Source of the DNA: Picochlorum sp. 'celeri'
Taxonomy: Eukaryota > Chlorophyta > Trebouxiophyceae
DNA length: 64,000 bases
Assembly (NCBI GenBank): GCA_010909725.1
Contig: JAACMV010000016.1
Span: forward strand, 248,001 to 312,000
Direction of reading: 5' to 3'
Every line of letters starts with the position of its first letter. Positions within the stretch are counted from its first letter, which is position 1. A program made the position numbers and the translations under genes. Below the pieces are notes generated by a model. That model saw only the letters and a list, made by a program, of their open reading frames with translations. It had not been told where the DNA came from and made no database searches. Below, piece by piece: positions 10,673-22,102 of this stretch.

Positions 10673-11628
10673 TCATAGATCCAATTTCACACCCACCTGC
10701 ACTTGCGGCTTGTTCATCTGATGAACTGGGGCAGATACTGTGAGAGTGGTTCTCACCTTGTGACCGTCCACATTGCTCATGTGGATCCCAACCACGGATA
10801 ATGATTGATTAGATGTTGAGTAAGACATTTTGGTCTTCATGTCTGATCCCAGTCTACTCTTCAGTGTCATGACTTGAGCTTTTGTGGATCCAGAAATACT
10901 TGCAGAATGCAAAAGGGTTCCTTTGGCAAGTTTGGATCGAAGCATTCCCGTGCTCGCCTGCATGAAACCTCCCTGCACAACATGGACATGTACTAGATAA
11001 ATAGTCTTGCATTTGTAACGTGAGGATAATGTTGCCATCCAGTCCCAGAAAAATCATTATATACATGGACATGTTTGTTTCTATGCTAACACACCTTTGA
11101 TGTCGATGAACTCAATTTGAGCTTATACCGTTTGTCCTCTCCAGCATACAATGACAAGGTTGCCCCAGATCTCCTCTGCATCATGTCATGCTCAACAGCA
11201 ACCGAGTTGCTGCCCTTGCCAAACACACCTGTTTTTGTCACCTTGATGTGAGGATTTGGTACCAAATATGCTTTATTGCCTGGAATCTTTTGCGTCATAT
11301 TCACTTTGACATCCGAGGAAGGCTTCCAATTGGCTCTAAACGTAGTATCCTTTGATTTTGTGTCATGAGACAATGACCAGTTCTTTGCTGAAAGATCGAC
11401 GTTGACTAACGAGGGCTTTGTCGTGTCCGCAAGGGTAATTTTACTCTGCAAAGGCGATCGTTAATTATAACAGATTGATTTTGAAGCCAAAATATATGCA
11501 ATCGGATGAGAATGCGCGTCATCGGCGTCGCATACCTTGACATTCGGACTGATCTTAAGCATCGCACTGGTTTTCAGAGAACCAGATTTTGAGGAATACA
11601 CCTCCTCAATGGACACAAGTTTCACCAT
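10673..11628 (-). CDS. Unrecognised beta-strand-rich protein, possible outer-membrane barrel
   Basis: I do not recognise this family with confidence. Exons on the minus strand are 11628..11536, 11445..11095 and 10972..10673, giving 247 aa. Introns are 90 and 122 nt. The protein has no presequence and no long hydrophobic helix. It is made of alternating polar/hydrophobic segments rich in Ser, Thr and Lys (TFRANWKPSSDVKVNMTQKI; ATLSLYAGEDKRYKLKLSS; QVQVGVKLDL at the end). This resembles eukaryotic organelle outer-membrane barrels such as plastid OEP-type pores. That is inference from composition only. The ATG lies just 32 bp after the stop of the upstream beta-oxidation gene on the same strand. 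Confidence 0.6.
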
Positions 11629-11660
11629 TTTTACCAATTATTTCGTATGGATGGATCTGT

Positions 11661-14072
11661 TTACAATTTTGATGATGATGCTCTTCCTTGCTGAAGTTTC
11701 CTTCCTGATGCAGCAGCAGCCTTGAGATAGTCACATGGTTTGAAGAAGCCTGCCAATCCCTTGGACGCAAAGGCATTTGACCACTGCTCGAGTCGATCAT
11801 TGATGTATTTTGCTCCAAGCAAATCAGCCCAGAAGATGAGACCTCCGCGGGGGGCCGGGAATCCCATGGACATGACTGTTGCAATGTCCAAATCAGCTGG
11901 TTTGTCAACAATCCCTTCAGCGATGACCCTGCACCCCTCGTTTACGACCGGTAACATGATGAACTCGATTATATCCTTCGGTCCCATTTTCGAGAAGAGC
12001 GGTGAGGATAGTAAGCCATCCATGCCCGAGGCAGAACGGCTTTCTTGTAAAATGTCTCCCAAGGCAGGGTCAGGGGATGCTTTTCTGCCTGGTCCAAATG
12101 CGTAGAATCCTGAGCCCGTTTTCTCTCCCAATCTCTTTTTCTCATTCAGTATCATGATAATTCTGGCGGGATAACAGCGATCAGGGAACGAGTCTAGGAA
12201 ATTCTTCCCCACGTGGAGACCAATGTCTGCTCCAACAAGATCGCTGAGTCTGAAAGGCCCCATCGGCATCCCAAATCCAGCAATCACCTTATCAATCATA
12301 TATGGATCCAAACCCATATCTACGAGTAAACAGGCAGCCTGAGTATAGGGGAAGAATACACGGTTGACAGCAAATCCTGTGCAGTTTCCCACCACAACTG
12401 GAGTCTTTTTAATCTTTGATCCAAACTCAATGGTATCCAATACCACTTGGGCAGATGACTTTGGTGTTCTAACAATTTCCAGCAGAGGCATGACATGAGC
12501 AGGTGAGAAAAAGTGGGCTCCAACGATTCGATCCTGTGCCTGAGGGACTTTGGACCCAATCAGTTCAATATCAATGGTTGATGTATTCGTTGAGAGAATC
12601 GCATGAGGAGGGCAGACGGATACTAGATCTTGGAATATTTTTTGCTTCAATCCAATGTCTTCGATCACTGCCTCTATCACCATATCCACACTGCTGAATT
12701 CATCATATGATGTGGTACCATGTAACAATGACAGAGCTTTCTGCGCAACCGCCTCCTTCATCTTGCCCTTCTTCACACGTGACATGATATTCGATTTCAC
12801 TCTGTCTAAACCAGACTGCATAAATTTCTCATTAATTTCCTTAATCAACACCTGGTATCCAGACAAGACACATGCCGTGGCAATACCACTCCCCATAAGG
12901 CCACCTCCCAACACTGCAATCTTCCTGATCTTTCTCGCCTTGAGACCTTGATCCGTAATACCTTGTACTTTCTTCGTAGATCTTTGAGCAAAAAAGATAT
13001 GGACAAGGGCCTTATGAGTATCCAATGCAGCTGCAGCATCAAAACACTCAGACTCTTTCTTCAGTCCCTCGAGTCCACCATGCTCGATTCCATACTGGAT
13101 TGCATCAATACATAACAAGGGATGTTGAAGCCCCCTGGCCTTTTTCGCAGACTGAGCTCTAGCGAAATCTAAGACAGCCATTGCCTCTTCATATGTGCCC
13201 ACTCTATCCGTACGAAACAGACTCATAACCCGAGCATGCCTGCCCTCTGCAATATCCAAGGCAAGCTGCTTTGCTGCCCGCATCAGATCGCGAGGCTCCG
13301 CAACTACATCCACAAGACCAGCGTCTTTTGCCGCCGGTACCCGTATTGGAACTGACGTGAGCATCATTTCAGTCGCTTTGGCAACTCCAACAACCCGTGG
13401 AAGCCTCTGTGTTCCACCAAACCCTGGAATTATCCCCAGCTGTAACTCTGGAAGCCCTATAGATGTCCCTGGCGTAGCCACACGAGCATTGCATGCAAGC
13501 GCCACTTCACACCCACCACCCAACGCCAACCCCTGTATAGCAGCCACAGAAGGCTTGGGACCATTCTCCAGCAGATTCACAAATGCATCGTTAATCCTTC
13601 CATCAATACCACCACCCTCCCCTCCTTCCACAAACTGATTGATATCAAATCCAGCACAAAACTTCCCTGCACACATTGACACGGTGATGCTCCGAAACTC
13701 CAAAGACACCTGTCGTCAGCATACACATACCTTGATCTCCAGTCACAACAATGGCTTTCACATCATCCCTTGCATGGCATTTCATCAAGTTTTCAAAAAG
13801 ACTTTGCAACACTGCAACAAACGCGAGAATGCGGTGAAAAGTCTTGAACACCGAGACGCGGCCAGAACATTTAGATGGGATTAAACCGACGAAACAGCCA
13901 GAGACGTCTCAAACCCAATCATTTTAGCTGATTTATATCATTTTAAGAATCCATAAGGGAAATTCAACCCACCTTTCGGATGCAGTGCATTCACTGGCGG
14001 ATTCCGAAGTGTAATGACCCCAACACCGGAGGAATCCACCTCCAATGAGGTTCCTGGTACACTATTATTCAT
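11661..14072 (-). CDS. Peroxisomal multifunctional beta-oxidation protein (enoyl-CoA hydratase / 3-hydroxyacyl-CoA dehydrogenase)
   Basis: This bifunctional enzyme performs the hydratase and NAD-dependent dehydrogenase steps of fatty-acid beta-oxidation. Exons are 14072..13973, 13811..13731 and 13666..11661, giving 728 aa, the normal MFP length. Introns are 161 and 64 nt. The crotonase domain (about residues 10-200) has RNPPVNALHP, GKFCAGFDI and GLALGGGCEVALACNARVA. The dehydrogenase domain (from about 315) has the NAD motif IAVLGGGLMGSGIATA and the HFFSPAHVMPLLE motif. The protein ends in SKL, a type-1 peroxisomal signal, so peroxisomal location is strongly supported. The stop overlaps a TTGTAA sequence. 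Confidence 0.96.
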
Positions 14073-14271
14073 ATTTATGTAACGTTAGGATAATAATTAT
14101 AATATTGAGGCTCCCAGAGTGCGTATGCCTTCTGACTTGGACACGTGTTTTTAAATGCTTTATTAAAGCGCTTTTTAAAAAAGAAATGGATTGGACTTCT
14201 CTCAACAACAGGACCCATGCTCGAGATCATGTAAGATTATTTAATAACGTATTGTTTACAATGCGAATGAT

Positions 14272-17200
14272 ATGCGTGGCCTTCGATCTGCGATTCGCCG
14301 TGTTCCGGGGTTGTCTGTAGAAACGCCAGTGTGTTTTGAAGGTCCTTCGAAGGGTCGCCATATTGGCATGGGGATGCGCGTGGTGTGTCCTAGATTTTCA
14401 CACTCTTTTGGAGGGAATCGGCAATCGCCTGTAGTTGTTGGATTCAAGAGGAGCCTGACTACTGTGACTGCTGGGAGGAAGAGCAAGGTTGAAACGGTTG
14501 ATCCAGAGATCCAGGCGTATTGGGATACTGTTTTAGAGAGTGTTGATAAGCCATCTGCGAGAAAGTTGTTGGAGTATGTGGATACATCGGCACCGTTGGG
14601 GCTTCCTCATTTGTTTGATTCCAGCAAGTCAAAGGGAGCAAGGCCACCAGCCTTTTCATTTTTCTACGAGGTCAAAGTGCAGCATCCAGACAAGGTCGTT
14701 TTAGTGAGGGTTGGGGAGTTTTATGAGACGATTGGTATTGATGCAATATTATTGGTACAGCATGCTGGTTTGAATCCGATGGGTAAGGATGGGAATCCTC
14801 CACGGGCAGGTATGGTTGTGTGGGTGAGCCACGGATTGATGCATGGTGAATTGATGTGCCTGTGTGTACATGTGCAGGGTGTCCTAGGGCAAATTTACGG
14901 CGGACAGTGTCGGATATGGTGGAGGGTGGAGGGCTTTCTGTGGTTGTCTGTGAAGAGGCACCAGAGCCATACAATTATGGGACTATGAGGAGGAATCCAA
15001 AGCAGCGGTATATTGCTGCTATCGTGACTCCAGCGGCCCCGCATTTTCTTCATGGGATGATTGATGAAGAGATAAATATCCCTGTCGAGAAGACGCCACC
15101 ATTGCTGGGGATATCTCCAACTGTGGGTGGGTATTCAGTGATTGAGGTTGATGCTGAGCTGATGACAGTGCGAGTGACAGAGGGACTGACTGAAGACGCT
15201 GTCTATTCAAGACTGCATGAAGGTGGGCTTGTTCCTCCTTTGTATCTCCATTCTCCACCCGCACTTGCGGATGCAGATACGAGATTGAGAGATTCTCTAC
15301 CAGAAGTAGAGTGGAGGCAAAGGATGGGGACTATTTTCAGAACCCAAGGTACCTCTGTCGTGAAATTTTCAGAGCCTGATGCCGTGTTAGGGATGTTGGA
15401 TAGAGTAAAAAAGCATTTGGGCCTCCCTGCTGATGCAGAATTCAGGCATTTGCCGAGTTCGACTCCAAATACTCGGCCCAGACCACTGTATTTTTCAACA
15501 GCGTCAAACTTGGGATTGCACAAAACAAGGGGTGTTCCAAGTTTATTAGATTATGCATTGCCTTCTGGAGCTCCACTCGCAGTACGTCGATGGCTACGAT
15601 CGTGGCTATTGATGCCCCCTCCTCCAAGTGTAGCTCTTGCAATTCATTCTGCATGCAAGGAGCTGTGGAAAGATCATGATTCTTTGCCAAACTTTGTAGC
15701 CATGTCTCCAGCAAATGTGGTGCTTAAATTAAGGACAGGGGAAGGAAATGATGCATTCTTTCATGAGCTGAAGGAATTGTGCCATGTCGTTCGCCTCACG
15801 TGCTCAGAGCCTTCCCTAGAAAAGATGGCTGACAGTCTTCTGGTTGCTGTAGCTTCAGACACAGGTGTGTCAACCAGTCGCCAGGAGTTGGAAGCAGCTG
15901 TTACCACCGTTGCAGATGCTATACAGAAAGTTGTGCTTGATATTTCTACTCGACACCCGATTCGTGATGATACCGATAGAGAGGCCACACTGGAACCTTT
16001 GTTTAAAATGAAGGAGATCAACGAGGATTTCACAGGAAAGATCAGACCTGAAATTATCCCTGACGTCATTTCTCAGGTGGAGGACTCTTGGAATAGGTTA
16101 AAAATTGAGGCGAAAGCATGTCTAGATTTAGGTAAACAGGCTGTAGAACCGGTAGAGAATGTGACAAGAAAGGTTTCAGAGCCATATTTGGCGTATGATG
16201 TGAATAACAATGCTGCCTGGCTCAAGATTCCTCGAGGAAGGAAGATTTCGTCAGCTAAAGCAGCAACTCTTGGACTTGAACATCCGAGAGATAGAAATGG
16301 TCGAGTAGAATCTAGCGTGTACTCCACAAGTGCCCTTGAGGCTGCTCAGGATGAATACAGAAGGTCGTGTGTTGCTGCTCATGATGCTGTCAGAGAGGAG
16401 CTTCGTGAACTCGCATCAGCCTTATCCCCATATATTCCGCAGCTTGTTGGAGCTTCTACCTTGTCTCTGATTGCATGTGTCATTGAAGCACACGTACGAG
16501 AATCCAAGAGGAGAGATTGGTCCATGCCTTCCCTGGAGAAGTTTGACACATCTGCCAGGTCAGATCGAGGCACTTTAGACATTCAATCATGCTGGCCATA
16601 TTGGCTGGGAGGATCAGGTGGAAATGATGCTTCTGTCGTGAGGAATTCATTCAACATGAATGGCATGCTCCTTGTGACAGGACCAAATATGGCTGGAAAG
16701 TCAACCATCCTGCGCAGCACTTGTGCTGTGGCTCTCCTTGGGGCATGTGGGCTGGCTGTCCCAGCATCGTCAGCGACAACAATTCCATACATTGATGCAT
16801 TTATGCTTCGAAACTTTTCATCTGACTCGCCATTAGAGGGTAGATCGAGTTTTGCAGTTGAGATGACTGAGATGAAGTATGTGCTCCAAGATGTCACGTG
16901 CAGGAGCCTTGTCCTCGTAGATGAGCTGGGAAAAGGTACTGAATCAAGAGCAGGTGCAGCATTAGCCGGCGCTATGCTGGAAGCACTCGACAAGGCTGGA
17001 TGCATTGGAGCGTTTGCTACTCATTTGCATGATCTTCTCACAATGGATCTGAGGCTTTCAGGAAACTCCTCTCTGATGAAAATGGAGATTGAAACCCGCA
17101 CAGACCCCAAAACTCTTGTAGAAACAAGAAGACCGACGTGGAAAATAGTACCAGGAAGTTCCACAGAAAGCCTTGCTCTCGATGTGGCTCGACAGTGCAG

Positions 17201-17841
17201 ATTGCCAGAAGAAACTGTGGCTCGTGCACAAGAACTATACCATTCAATGCCAGACTCCAAGGCCCCAAAGCCTGAGATTCATTCCGTACAAAGACTTCGG
17301 GATGAAATACACCCCAACATACCCTCAGAGCCGCTGAGACCCATTGCATCCATCTTCCAGTCAATCAGCCAACACATACTGGAACGCCTAGGCATTGACA
17401 AGGGCACCCAGGACGTGTCGATCAAATATGTGCCAGCAGGATCTCTTCCAGGAACTCAAACAATCGGTAGATCATGTGTGTACGTTGCACACCGTCCCAG
17501 TGATAACAGATATTACATAGGTACGTATACAGATCACACACAATCCTACATTGTTTTGCTTTCTCTCCTTTATCTCGTCAACGAATGATACTGCAGGATC
17601 CTCAGACCAAATTCGAGATCGCATACTCACACATCGGAAAAAAGCATCAATCTCGGGTGCAGTAAGCTCCCAAGTACATGACCCGCAGGCAGAATTTTTG
17701 TACATGATGGTCCCCCCTGGTTATCAAGGATCCAGTGCTGCACGAACAATAGAATCAGCCTTGATCCGAGAATGCCTTCAGAACAACATTAGCTTACTGT
17801 CCACATGGGACATGTCCAAATCATCCACCCCAAAAGCCTAG
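14272..17841 (+). CDS. MSH1: Plant-type organellar MutS homologue MSH1 with GIY-YIG domain
   Basis: MSH1 suppresses recombination and maintains organelle genomes in plants. Exons are 14272..14809, 14878..17520 and 17597..17841, giving 1141 aa, near the plant length. A long basic/Ser-rich N-terminus fits organelle targeting. MutS mismatch-recognition sequence appears as VRVGEFYETIGIDAI. The ATPase has Walker A GPNMAGKS, Walker B LVLVDELGKGTES and ATHLHD. The C-terminus (about 1047-1130) is a GIY-YIG nuclease-like domain: CVYVAHR, YYIG, an Arg in DRILTHR and Glu in TIESALIREC. The second intron splits the Gly codon of YIG. TGTAA at 17852 follows the stop by 11 nt. Confidence 0.95.
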
Positions 17842-18040
17842 AATGAACCTGTGTAACGACGTCCCATCCCTTGGCATCATGAAACGAGGAGCATGCATGC
17901 ATACATTCACTTCAAGACTCCAGTCACAGCCCCGCCGTGCTCATATTTCAATTTAAAAATTGAAACTTTTCAATCAGGTGTAGTGCGCCGCAATACCGTA
18001 CTAGTACAGCGGCTCTGTTCTTTCCGTCTGTGATTGGCGT
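17842..18040. other. Short intergenic region after MSH1
   Basis: About 200 bp with the TGTAA of MSH1 at 17852..17856 and an ACGACGTC element near 17857. No gene is visible. Confidence 0.4.
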
Positions 18041-18226
18041 TCAGTCGAGGGTTTCAATACGTCCATCAAATCCATATTTCGACACAACGAGGTGCTGATT
18101 TTTCAGATATAAAAAATATTTGAAGGAACGCTTGGTGAACGGTGTCCATTCGACGGAGGGATTCTGGTAGATTTCGTGAAAATCGATTTTCAGTGTCGAC
18201 CGACGCACGGAGCGAGATACGGACAT
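18041..18226 (-). CDS. Hypothetical small protein (61 aa)
   Basis: This is an ATG-started open frame in an otherwise empty region, divergent from the PP1 gene with about 210 bp between starts. The product is 61 aa and basic, with many Arg/Lys in the first third (MSVSRSVRRSTLKIDFHEI) and a Tyr/Phe-rich middle (RSFKYFLYLKNQHLVVSKYGFDG). It does not overlap another coding frame, and composition is not low complexity. I do not recognise it. It could be a small organellar ribosomal or respiratory subunit, or chance. Confidence 0.35.
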   Translation of the reverse strand: MSVSRSVRRSTLKIDFHEIYQNPSVEWTPFTKRSFKYFLYLKNQHLVVSKYGFDGRIETLD

Positions 18227-18439
18227 TTTTGTTGGCCGCCTAGTAGTGTCGAGTATTTGATTGGTTGTATTCGGAAGAAGGGGTCACTTGGGAAGAGCGA
18301 GTGGAGAATACAATAGTGGAGGCTGCGAGACTCCGGCGAGGTAACACAAACTGCTGAGAAGAGGGACAGATCGTAACATTGTTTTGAATCCACTCTAGGG
18401 AAGTTTTTCTGGGGCTACTGGGAAGAGGATATCAATAAA

Positions 18440-19575
18440 ATGGTGCGTGTGTGTCGGGTGAGGTTGCTGCAGCGTTAAAATGAGAACGAGTATAATGCTC
18501 GGTTGAATGCTTTGATCGATGGGAGGACAATCGTTGTGTTTGGGGTAGCACTATACAGAGCCTTATTTTGCGTTATATCTGACGTGTCTGATATTGTATG
18601 CAGGAGGAATCTGTTCTGGACGGAATTATCGAGAGGCTTTTGGATGTAAAGGGCGGCAGGCCGGGGAAACTAGTCCCCCTGACCGAGGCAGAGATTCGTC
18701 AACTCTGTTTGACAGCAAAGGAGATTTTCATGAGCCAGCCCAATTTATTAGAGTTAGAAGCACCTATAAAGATTTGTGGTGATATACATGGGCAGTACTC
18801 TGATCTGCTGCGGTTATTTGAGTATGGAGGATTCCCACCAGAAGCAAACTATCTCTTCTTGGGAGATTATGTAGATAGAGGGAAGCAGAGTCTTGAAACA
18901 ATCTGTCTCCTGCTGGCATATAAAATCAAATATCCTGAAAATTTCTTTTTGCTGAGAGGAAATCACGAGTGTGCTTCAATCAACCGTATTTATGGATTTT
19001 ATGATGAATGCAAGCGTCGATACAATGTTCGTCTATGGAAGACATTCACAGACTGCTTCAATTGTCTACCTGTTAGCGCGTTAATCGATGAGAAGATCCT
19101 TTGTATGCATGGGGGTTTGTCGCCAGAACTGAAGAATTTGGACCAGATCAAGAGAATTCCCCGTCCATGTGATGTCCCTGACCAGGGATTGCTCTGCGAT
19201 TTGCTCTGGTCTGACCCTGATGGTGGAACCACAGGGTGGGGAGACAACGATAGGGGTGTTTCATACACATTTGGATCGGATTCTGTCACAGAATTTCTGC
19301 AAAGACACGATTTGGATCTTGTTTGTAGAGCTCATCAAGTTGTCGAGGATGGATATGAATTCTTTGCTCGCAGGCAACTGGTCACCATATTTTCAGCACC
19401 AAATTACTGTGGAGAGTTTGATAATGCTGGTGCAATGATGAGCGTAGATGAAACCTTAATGTGTTCATTCCAAATTCTGAAACCAGCAGAAAGAAAGGCT
19501 CGGTTTGCCTTCAGCATGGGTCAACGTCCTGCAACGCCACCACGAGGTGCTTTGGAAGCATCTCTCAACTCTTAG
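18440..19575 (+). CDS. Serine/threonine protein phosphatase PP1 catalytic subunit
   Basis: This is the metal-dependent PPP-family phosphatase catalytic subunit, nuclear and cytosolic. My preferred model is exon 1 18440..18442 (ATG alone) spliced over a 161-nt intron to 18604..19575, giving 324 aa starting [14 protein letters not shown]. An ATG at 18598, inside the end of the intron and in frame, would give MQEESVLDG without splicing. All PPP motifs are intact: [43 protein letters not shown] and [10 protein letters not shown]. The [13 protein letters not shown] and [11 protein letters not shown] sequences mark PP1 rather than PP2A. TGTAA at 19616..19620 follows the stop. Confidence 0.93.
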
Positions 19576-19674
19576 ATATATAGGTAGATTTATTTGATTG
19601 TGTGTGGTTTGTAGTTGTAATGCCAAGTCTTACATGATTGGTCTCGACATGATGCAAAGGTTGGTACAACACAG

Positions 19675-20335
19675 TTACATTCCTGGAATCAACTTGTTCC
19701 TCTCAGCCTCCTGAATCTTATCCTGCTTCAACTTCCACTCGATATAATCCGCGTGAGGTTTAGGATGATGGGCCCAGCATTCCTTCTGGAAAAAGTCCCT
19801 GACCTTTGGCACATGGTCCTGCACAAGCACCAGCCCATGCTCACGGTCCGCACCAGCCTTCTCTAACAAACTCATCACTCCTTTATGCCCCATATTCTCT
19901 GCCCAGTGCCATGGCCTATCACCCGCGTTGTTGCTCGCGTTCACCTTTGCTCCCAGGCTCAACAACAACTCACAACCTTCCTCCCATCCAGCATACGCTG
20001 CACAGTGGAGAGGCGTATTCCCAGCACCCTCCACCTCATTCACATCCTCTCCAGCTTCCACAGCTTTTTCAATCGCTACATCAAGGATGCGAGGTCAGAA
20101 ATCATCGAAACCAATGGCGTTGACCAAACATGACTCGGAAATACAGAGACCCCGTATTCACGCCATACAGACACATACCTTGCTTATTTTTATTAAAAGC
20201 GGCTCTGTGGATGACCATGTTGCCTACACGCCCCTGTGCACGTGTGCAACCACCTCCATCTTCTTTGACACCGATTGGTCCTTTCCACTGAAGGAAGGGC
20301 CCTTCCACGTTCTTATACCAAGGATCTTTCTCCAT
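19675..20335 (-). CDS. Small ankyrin-repeat protein
   Basis: Exons on the minus strand are 20335..20179 and 20075..19675, giving 185 aa, with a 103-nt intron. The N-terminus has an unusual conserved-looking segment rich in Trp, Gly and Lys (KNVEGPFLQWKGPIGVK). Ankyrin repeats follow: VGNMVIHRAAF begins a repeat, NTPLHCAAYAGWEEGCELLL and NAGDRPWHWAENMGHKGVMS make two more. The C-terminus is charged (YIEWKLKQDKIQEAERNK). Ankyrin repeats mediate protein binding; the partner is unknown. The gene is convergent with PP1, 99 bp between stops, and has TTACA at 19630 on the plus strand as its likely poly(A) signal. Confidence 0.8.
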
Positions 20336-20517
20336 TGCACCAATATGAATATATTTGATTCTAATATACGCTATAGATGATCAATAGCCTTGGTACATGA
20401 CGATCCAAGGGGAAGAAGACGATTGACCCTTTCATGTGTCATGACGATACTTCTTCTCCCATCTAAAGATACCTTTGATGGGATCAATAGATTCTAAACC
20501 ACTTCCAAACATCTGTT

Positions 20518-22057
20518 TTACACATGGACAATTGTAGTCGGATAATCTTTACTTTGCAATGCAAATTCCTTGGCAAACTCGAGCTGAAGTTCTGGGGTTG
20601 GATTGAAAGCGACAATGTGCCCCACTGGGAGACCACGTCCACCAGGAGACGCACACAAGGACATGATCCCCATGAGGGTCTGGGCAGTGTGCCGTGCAGC
20701 TTCATCATTTGCGAAACGCACAATCGTGGGATCATACCAAGAATCCTCTTCTGCTATCAGACAACATCCATCAGGTCCAGCCTGCACAAGCCCGTCCATA
20801 AACATTTCCTCCACAGCAGCAAAGGAGTGAAACACTGGCCTCGCTGGTGCAATCTTCCATCTATAATGATTATAATAGTCATCATCTGGGGATGAATCCG
20901 ATGTCTTCCACGTCACCCACTGCCTTCCTACAATGGCTTCTGAAAAATCGACAGCAGCGGATACTGTCGAATCATCCCCTGGGTAAAATGAGATGAATGC
21001 CCCATCATCCCCCATGACGGAGATGATTTCCTGTGGAGCTGGTGCCCTTCTATCGGTAGAAATGGAAGACCCAGGAGCTACTGGTGCCTCACGAATACCT
21101 GCTTTTTGAATCTCCAAAGCCCATGTCAATGCAGATCCGTCCGCCACCGGAATCTCCGATCCCCCTTCAATTTCAATGCGAGCATTATCAACCCCACACG
21201 CTTCCAGCGCTGAGAGAATCGTTTCTGGAGACATGACATAAAAATTTCCATTCTTCAGCATGGACGCCACACCGCCATATATCTCTGCGGCATTAATTGT
21301 CGCTGGAACCCACTCTTCTCCATCCTTTCGTGGCGTTGGCTCCTCAATGGTTGCATCATTTGCAGACTCCACCACAAGACTGTCATCAATCTCCTCTATC
21401 AAATACTCTGCACACAACCACCCATCATAAATAATCATGCTGTATATTATAATTATCCGATATACACATCACCGTACCTCCAAAGTCCCCTTCATACCCT
21501 TCCTCATCCTGCTTTTCCAAAAATTTAAGGAAATATTGAGCACGCTCCTCTGGCTGGAGACCATCATCAGCACCCCGTCTCACATCCAACTGTTCCCTCG
21601 TCACAAACTCGGGCTTCTCTGGACTGTAATCATTCGCATTCGTTCCCTTTGGCACCCGCACAAAATACCGCCCGTCCCCAGCAAACGCTGGCTTGACCTT
21701 GACAAAAGCATAGTCACCAGTATGAAACCCAATCCCACCAATCGTGAAGGACTTTTGCAACGTCTGCTGATATTCCTTTGGCTACAGGCATATCATACAC
21801 ACATCAGCATCTCCAGACAGATGAAAATGCAAACAAACAAAACCACGCACTGTTGGCATGTCAGGAGTCTTTGGTCGATTCTTCGAGCTTGAACGCCTCT
21901 TTTGAGTCGATGCATTCGCTATAACTCTTCTATCATTTATGTTATATCTCTGTGTCACAGTAGATTGATACCGCGGTCGCACCCCAAGCAGAGGTGGGTG
22001 ACTCCATGCAACGCATGGCGCCACGCGATTGGCACACAGCATCCCAATACCATGCAT
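20518..22057 (-). CDS. LpxC-like protein (UDP-3-O-acyl-GlcNAc deacetylase homologue) lacking catalytic residues
   Basis: Exons on the minus strand are 22057..21851, 21781..21478 and 21407..20518, giving 466 aa. Introns are 69 and 70 nt. A basic Ser/Arg-rich leader (about residues 1-70) suggests an organelle. The LpxC fold is clear: SFTIGGIGFHTGDY, ALEACGVDNARIEIEG, VADGSALTWAL, RFANDEAARH and GRGLPVGHIVAFN. In active LpxC a zinc His sits in the T(V/I)EHL motif, a second His and an Asp in the RHxxxD motif, and a catalytic His in a GH motif near the C-terminus. Here these positions read T233, H410 (kept), T414 and P442. The frame is intact, so I infer a pseudoenzyme. Plants have active mitochondrial LpxC. 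Confidence 0.88.
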
Positions 22058-22102
22058 TACAAAAGAATCAATCAATAAATGTTATTATTATTATTATTAA
22101 TG

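Noticed and set aside
17842..18439. tRNA or other small RNA genes in gene-free regions
   Set aside because: No B-box-like GGTTCGANNCC with a matching A box or cloverleaf was found in this or the other intergenic stretches I scanned by eye.
20518..22057. LpxC-like locus as a decaying pseudogene
   Set aside because: All three exons are open, splice sites are good and the fold motifs outside the active site are conserved, so a maintained pseudoenzyme is more likely.
22081..22102. ATT microsatellite between RPAIN and the LpxC-like gene
   Set aside because: It is a short simple repeat of about six units with no sign of a mobile element or function; similar runs occur elsewhere in AT-rich gaps.
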